Source of the DNA: Karalla daura
Taxonomy: Eukaryota > Chordata > Actinopteri > Chaetodontiformes > Leiognathidae
Assembly (NCBI GenBank): GCA_029224185.1
Contig: JANZKI010000041.1
Coordinates: 744,001-808,000 of the forward strand
DNA: 64,000 nucleotides
Direction: 5' to 3'
Part shown: positions 62,622 through 64,000 of the stretch, in pieces
Layout: each line of letters starts with the position of its first letter
How positions within the stretch are numbered: position 1 is the stretch's first letter
Position numbers and translations under genes: made by a program
Notes under the pieces: generated by a model
The model's database searches: none
The model's input: only the letters and a program-made list of their open reading frames with translations
Told to the model about the DNA's origin: nothing

Positions 62622-64000
62622 GTTGAGCCTGTTTACAGCCCCCTGCATAGTAGAATGCAGGGAAAAGCGCTTTGAAAAAGTTTGTTGATACGTGCACCAT
62701 TGGCCCATACACAGTGCAGCAACAGGCTTGAAAAGTGTTTAGAACGCTTAGTTGAGCCCGTTTACAGCCCCCTGCATAGGAGACTGCGGGGAAAAGCGCT
62801 TTGAAAAAGTTTGTTGATACGTGCACCATTGGCCCACACGCAGTGCAGCAACAGGCCTGAAAAGTGTTTAGAACGCTTAGTTGAGCCTGTTTACAGCCCC
62901 CTGCATGGGAGACTGCGGGGAAAAGCGCTTTGATAAAGTTTGTTGATACGTGCACCATTGGCCCACACGCAGTGCAGCAACAGGCCTGAAAAGTGTTTAG
63001 AACGCTTAGTTGAGCCTGTTTACAGCCCCCTGCATAGGAGACTGTGGGGAAAAGCGCTTTGAAAAAGTTTGTTGATACGTGCACCATTGGCCCACACGCA
63101 GTGCAGCAACAGGCCTGAAAAGTGTTTAGAACGCTTAGTTGAGCCTGTTTACAGCCCCCTGCATGGGAGACTGCGGGGAAAAGCGCTTTGATAAAGTTTG
63201 TTGATACGTGCACCATTGGCCCACACGCAGTGCAGCAACAGGCCTGAAAAGTGTTTAGAACGCTTAGTTGAGCCTGTTTACAGCCCCCTGCATGGGAGAC
63301 TGCGGGGAAAAGCGCTTTGATAAAGTTTGTTGATACGTGCACCATTGGCCCACACGCAGTGCAGCAACAGGCCTGAAAAGTGTTTAGAACGCTTAGTTGA
63401 GCCTGTTTACAGCCCCCTGCATGGGAGACTGCGGGGAAAAGCGCTTTGAAAAAGTTTGTTGATACGTGCACCATTGGCCCACACGCAGTGCAGCAACAGG
63501 CCTGAAAAGTGTTTAGAACGCTTAGTTGAGCCTGTTTACAGCCCCCTGCATAGGAGACTGCGGGGAAAAGCGCTTTGAAAAAGTTTGTTGATACGTGCAC
63601 CATTGGCCCACACGCAGTGCAGCAACAGGCCTGAAAAGTGTTTAGAACGCTTAGTTGAGCCCGTTTACAGCCCCCTGCATAGCAGACTGCGGGGAAAAGC
63701 GCTTTGAAAAAGTTTGTTGATATGTGCACCATTGGCCCACACGCAGTGCAGCAACAGGCCTGAAAAGTGTTTAGAACGCTTAGTTGAGCCTGTTTACAGC
63801 CCCCTGCATAGGAGACTGCGGGGAAAAGCGCTTTGATAAAGTTTGTTGATACGTGCACCATTGGCCCATACGTAGTGCAGTAACAGGCCTGAAAAGTGTT
63901 TAGAACGCTTAGTTGAGCCTGTTTACAGCCCCCTGCATAGGAGACTGCGAGGAAAAGCGCTTTGAAAAAGTTTGTTGATACGTGCACCATTGGCCCATAC

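Larger units (their letters stand above)
26649..64000. repeat. Satellite array B: 129-bp tandem repeat, about 290 copies
   Basis: Monomers recur every 129 bp from the junction to the window end and continue beyond it. With GTTGAGCCT as base 1, the landmarks are TTTACAG at 11-17, CCCCCTGCAT at 18-27, the palindrome AAAGCGCTTT at 43-52, TTGGCC at 79-84, CAGCAA at 96-101, GCCTG at 105-109, GTGTTT at 114-119 and AGAACGCTTA at 120-129. The only length change I noticed is a 3-bp deletion in six monomers. Recurrent variants include TAGGAG/TGGGAG/TAGCAG/TAGTAG, GAAAAAG/GATAAAG, GATACG/GATATG/GATTCG and CACACGCAG/CATACGTAG/CATACACAG. Minus-strand frames stay open for thousands of codons because 129 = 3 x 43; I do not call a gene. 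Probably (peri)centromeric or heterochromatic satellite; family unknown. Confidence 0.98.
55794..64000. repeat. Array B large higher-order repeat, copy 3 (rearranged, cut by window end)
   Basis: This copy follows copy 2 at +9,798 bp from its start to at least 58 kb (deletion monomer 57,471, GTTTTGAACG at 57,588). By the next deletion monomer (59,790) the offset is 9,540 bp, meaning two monomers were lost. A second block like the one at 57.5 kb then reappears near 62.5 kb, offset 5,025 bp. So copy 3 is a mosaic, not a simple third repeat, and it continues beyond the window. Confidence 0.8.

Noticed and set aside
1..64000. CRISPR array
   Set aside because: There are no unique spacers between short direct repeats. 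The entire 257- or 129-bp unit is repeated nearly identically.
1..64000. Mobile element, rRNA spacer or telomeric repeat origin
   Set aside because: I found no terminal inverted repeats, target-site duplications, poly-A tail, transposase or reverse-transcriptase-like frame, rRNA-like segment or short telomere motif. Every stretch belongs to one of the two satellites.

Overview
This 64-kb window is satellite DNA from end to end. It holds two long tandem arrays that meet at one sharp junction near position 26,649. I found no credible protein-coding gene, tRNA, rRNA, transposon or single-copy stretch on either strand. Head-to-tail arrays of this size with nested higher-order repeats (HORs) point to a eukaryotic (peri)centromeric, subtelomeric or other heterochromatic block. 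About half of the recurrent substitutions between copies are CpG to TpG/CpA transitions, which suggests a host that methylates CpG. I do not recognise the satellite families and cannot name the species.

Array A (1-26,648) is about 103.7 copies of a 257-bp unit. Each unit is an old dimer of two diverged halves of 128 and 129 bp. A marker pair of variant copies recurs and divides the array into higher-order units of 46 copies (225-12,046) and 53 copies (12,047-25,667). Four consecutive copies of the divergent 'D' type (25,668-26,648) lie at the junction.

Array B (26,649-64,000) is about 290 copies of a 129-bp monomer, the same length as an A half-unit. The first 25 monomers (26,649-29,873) carry edge-specific variants. 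Next comes a zone with a 1,419-bp block present twice (31,422-32,840 and 33,228-34,646), then large higher-order copies: a 17-monomer fragment (34,647-36,839), a 71-monomer copy (36,840-45,995), a 76-monomer copy of 9,798 bp (45,996-55,793), and a rearranged copy that runs off the window end. Trimeric HORs of 387 bp are nested inside them.

The two arrays look homologous. Both A halves and the B monomer share an ordered set of landmarks (a 10-bp palindrome, then TTGGCC, CAGCAA, GCCTG and GTGTT), and the junction switches from A to B without losing phase. The palindrome keeps perfect dyad symmetry in both families although all four central bases differ. That is the most interesting lead for a sequence-specific binding protein. 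Very long open frames on the minus strand of B arise because 129 is a multiple of three; I treat them as artefacts.
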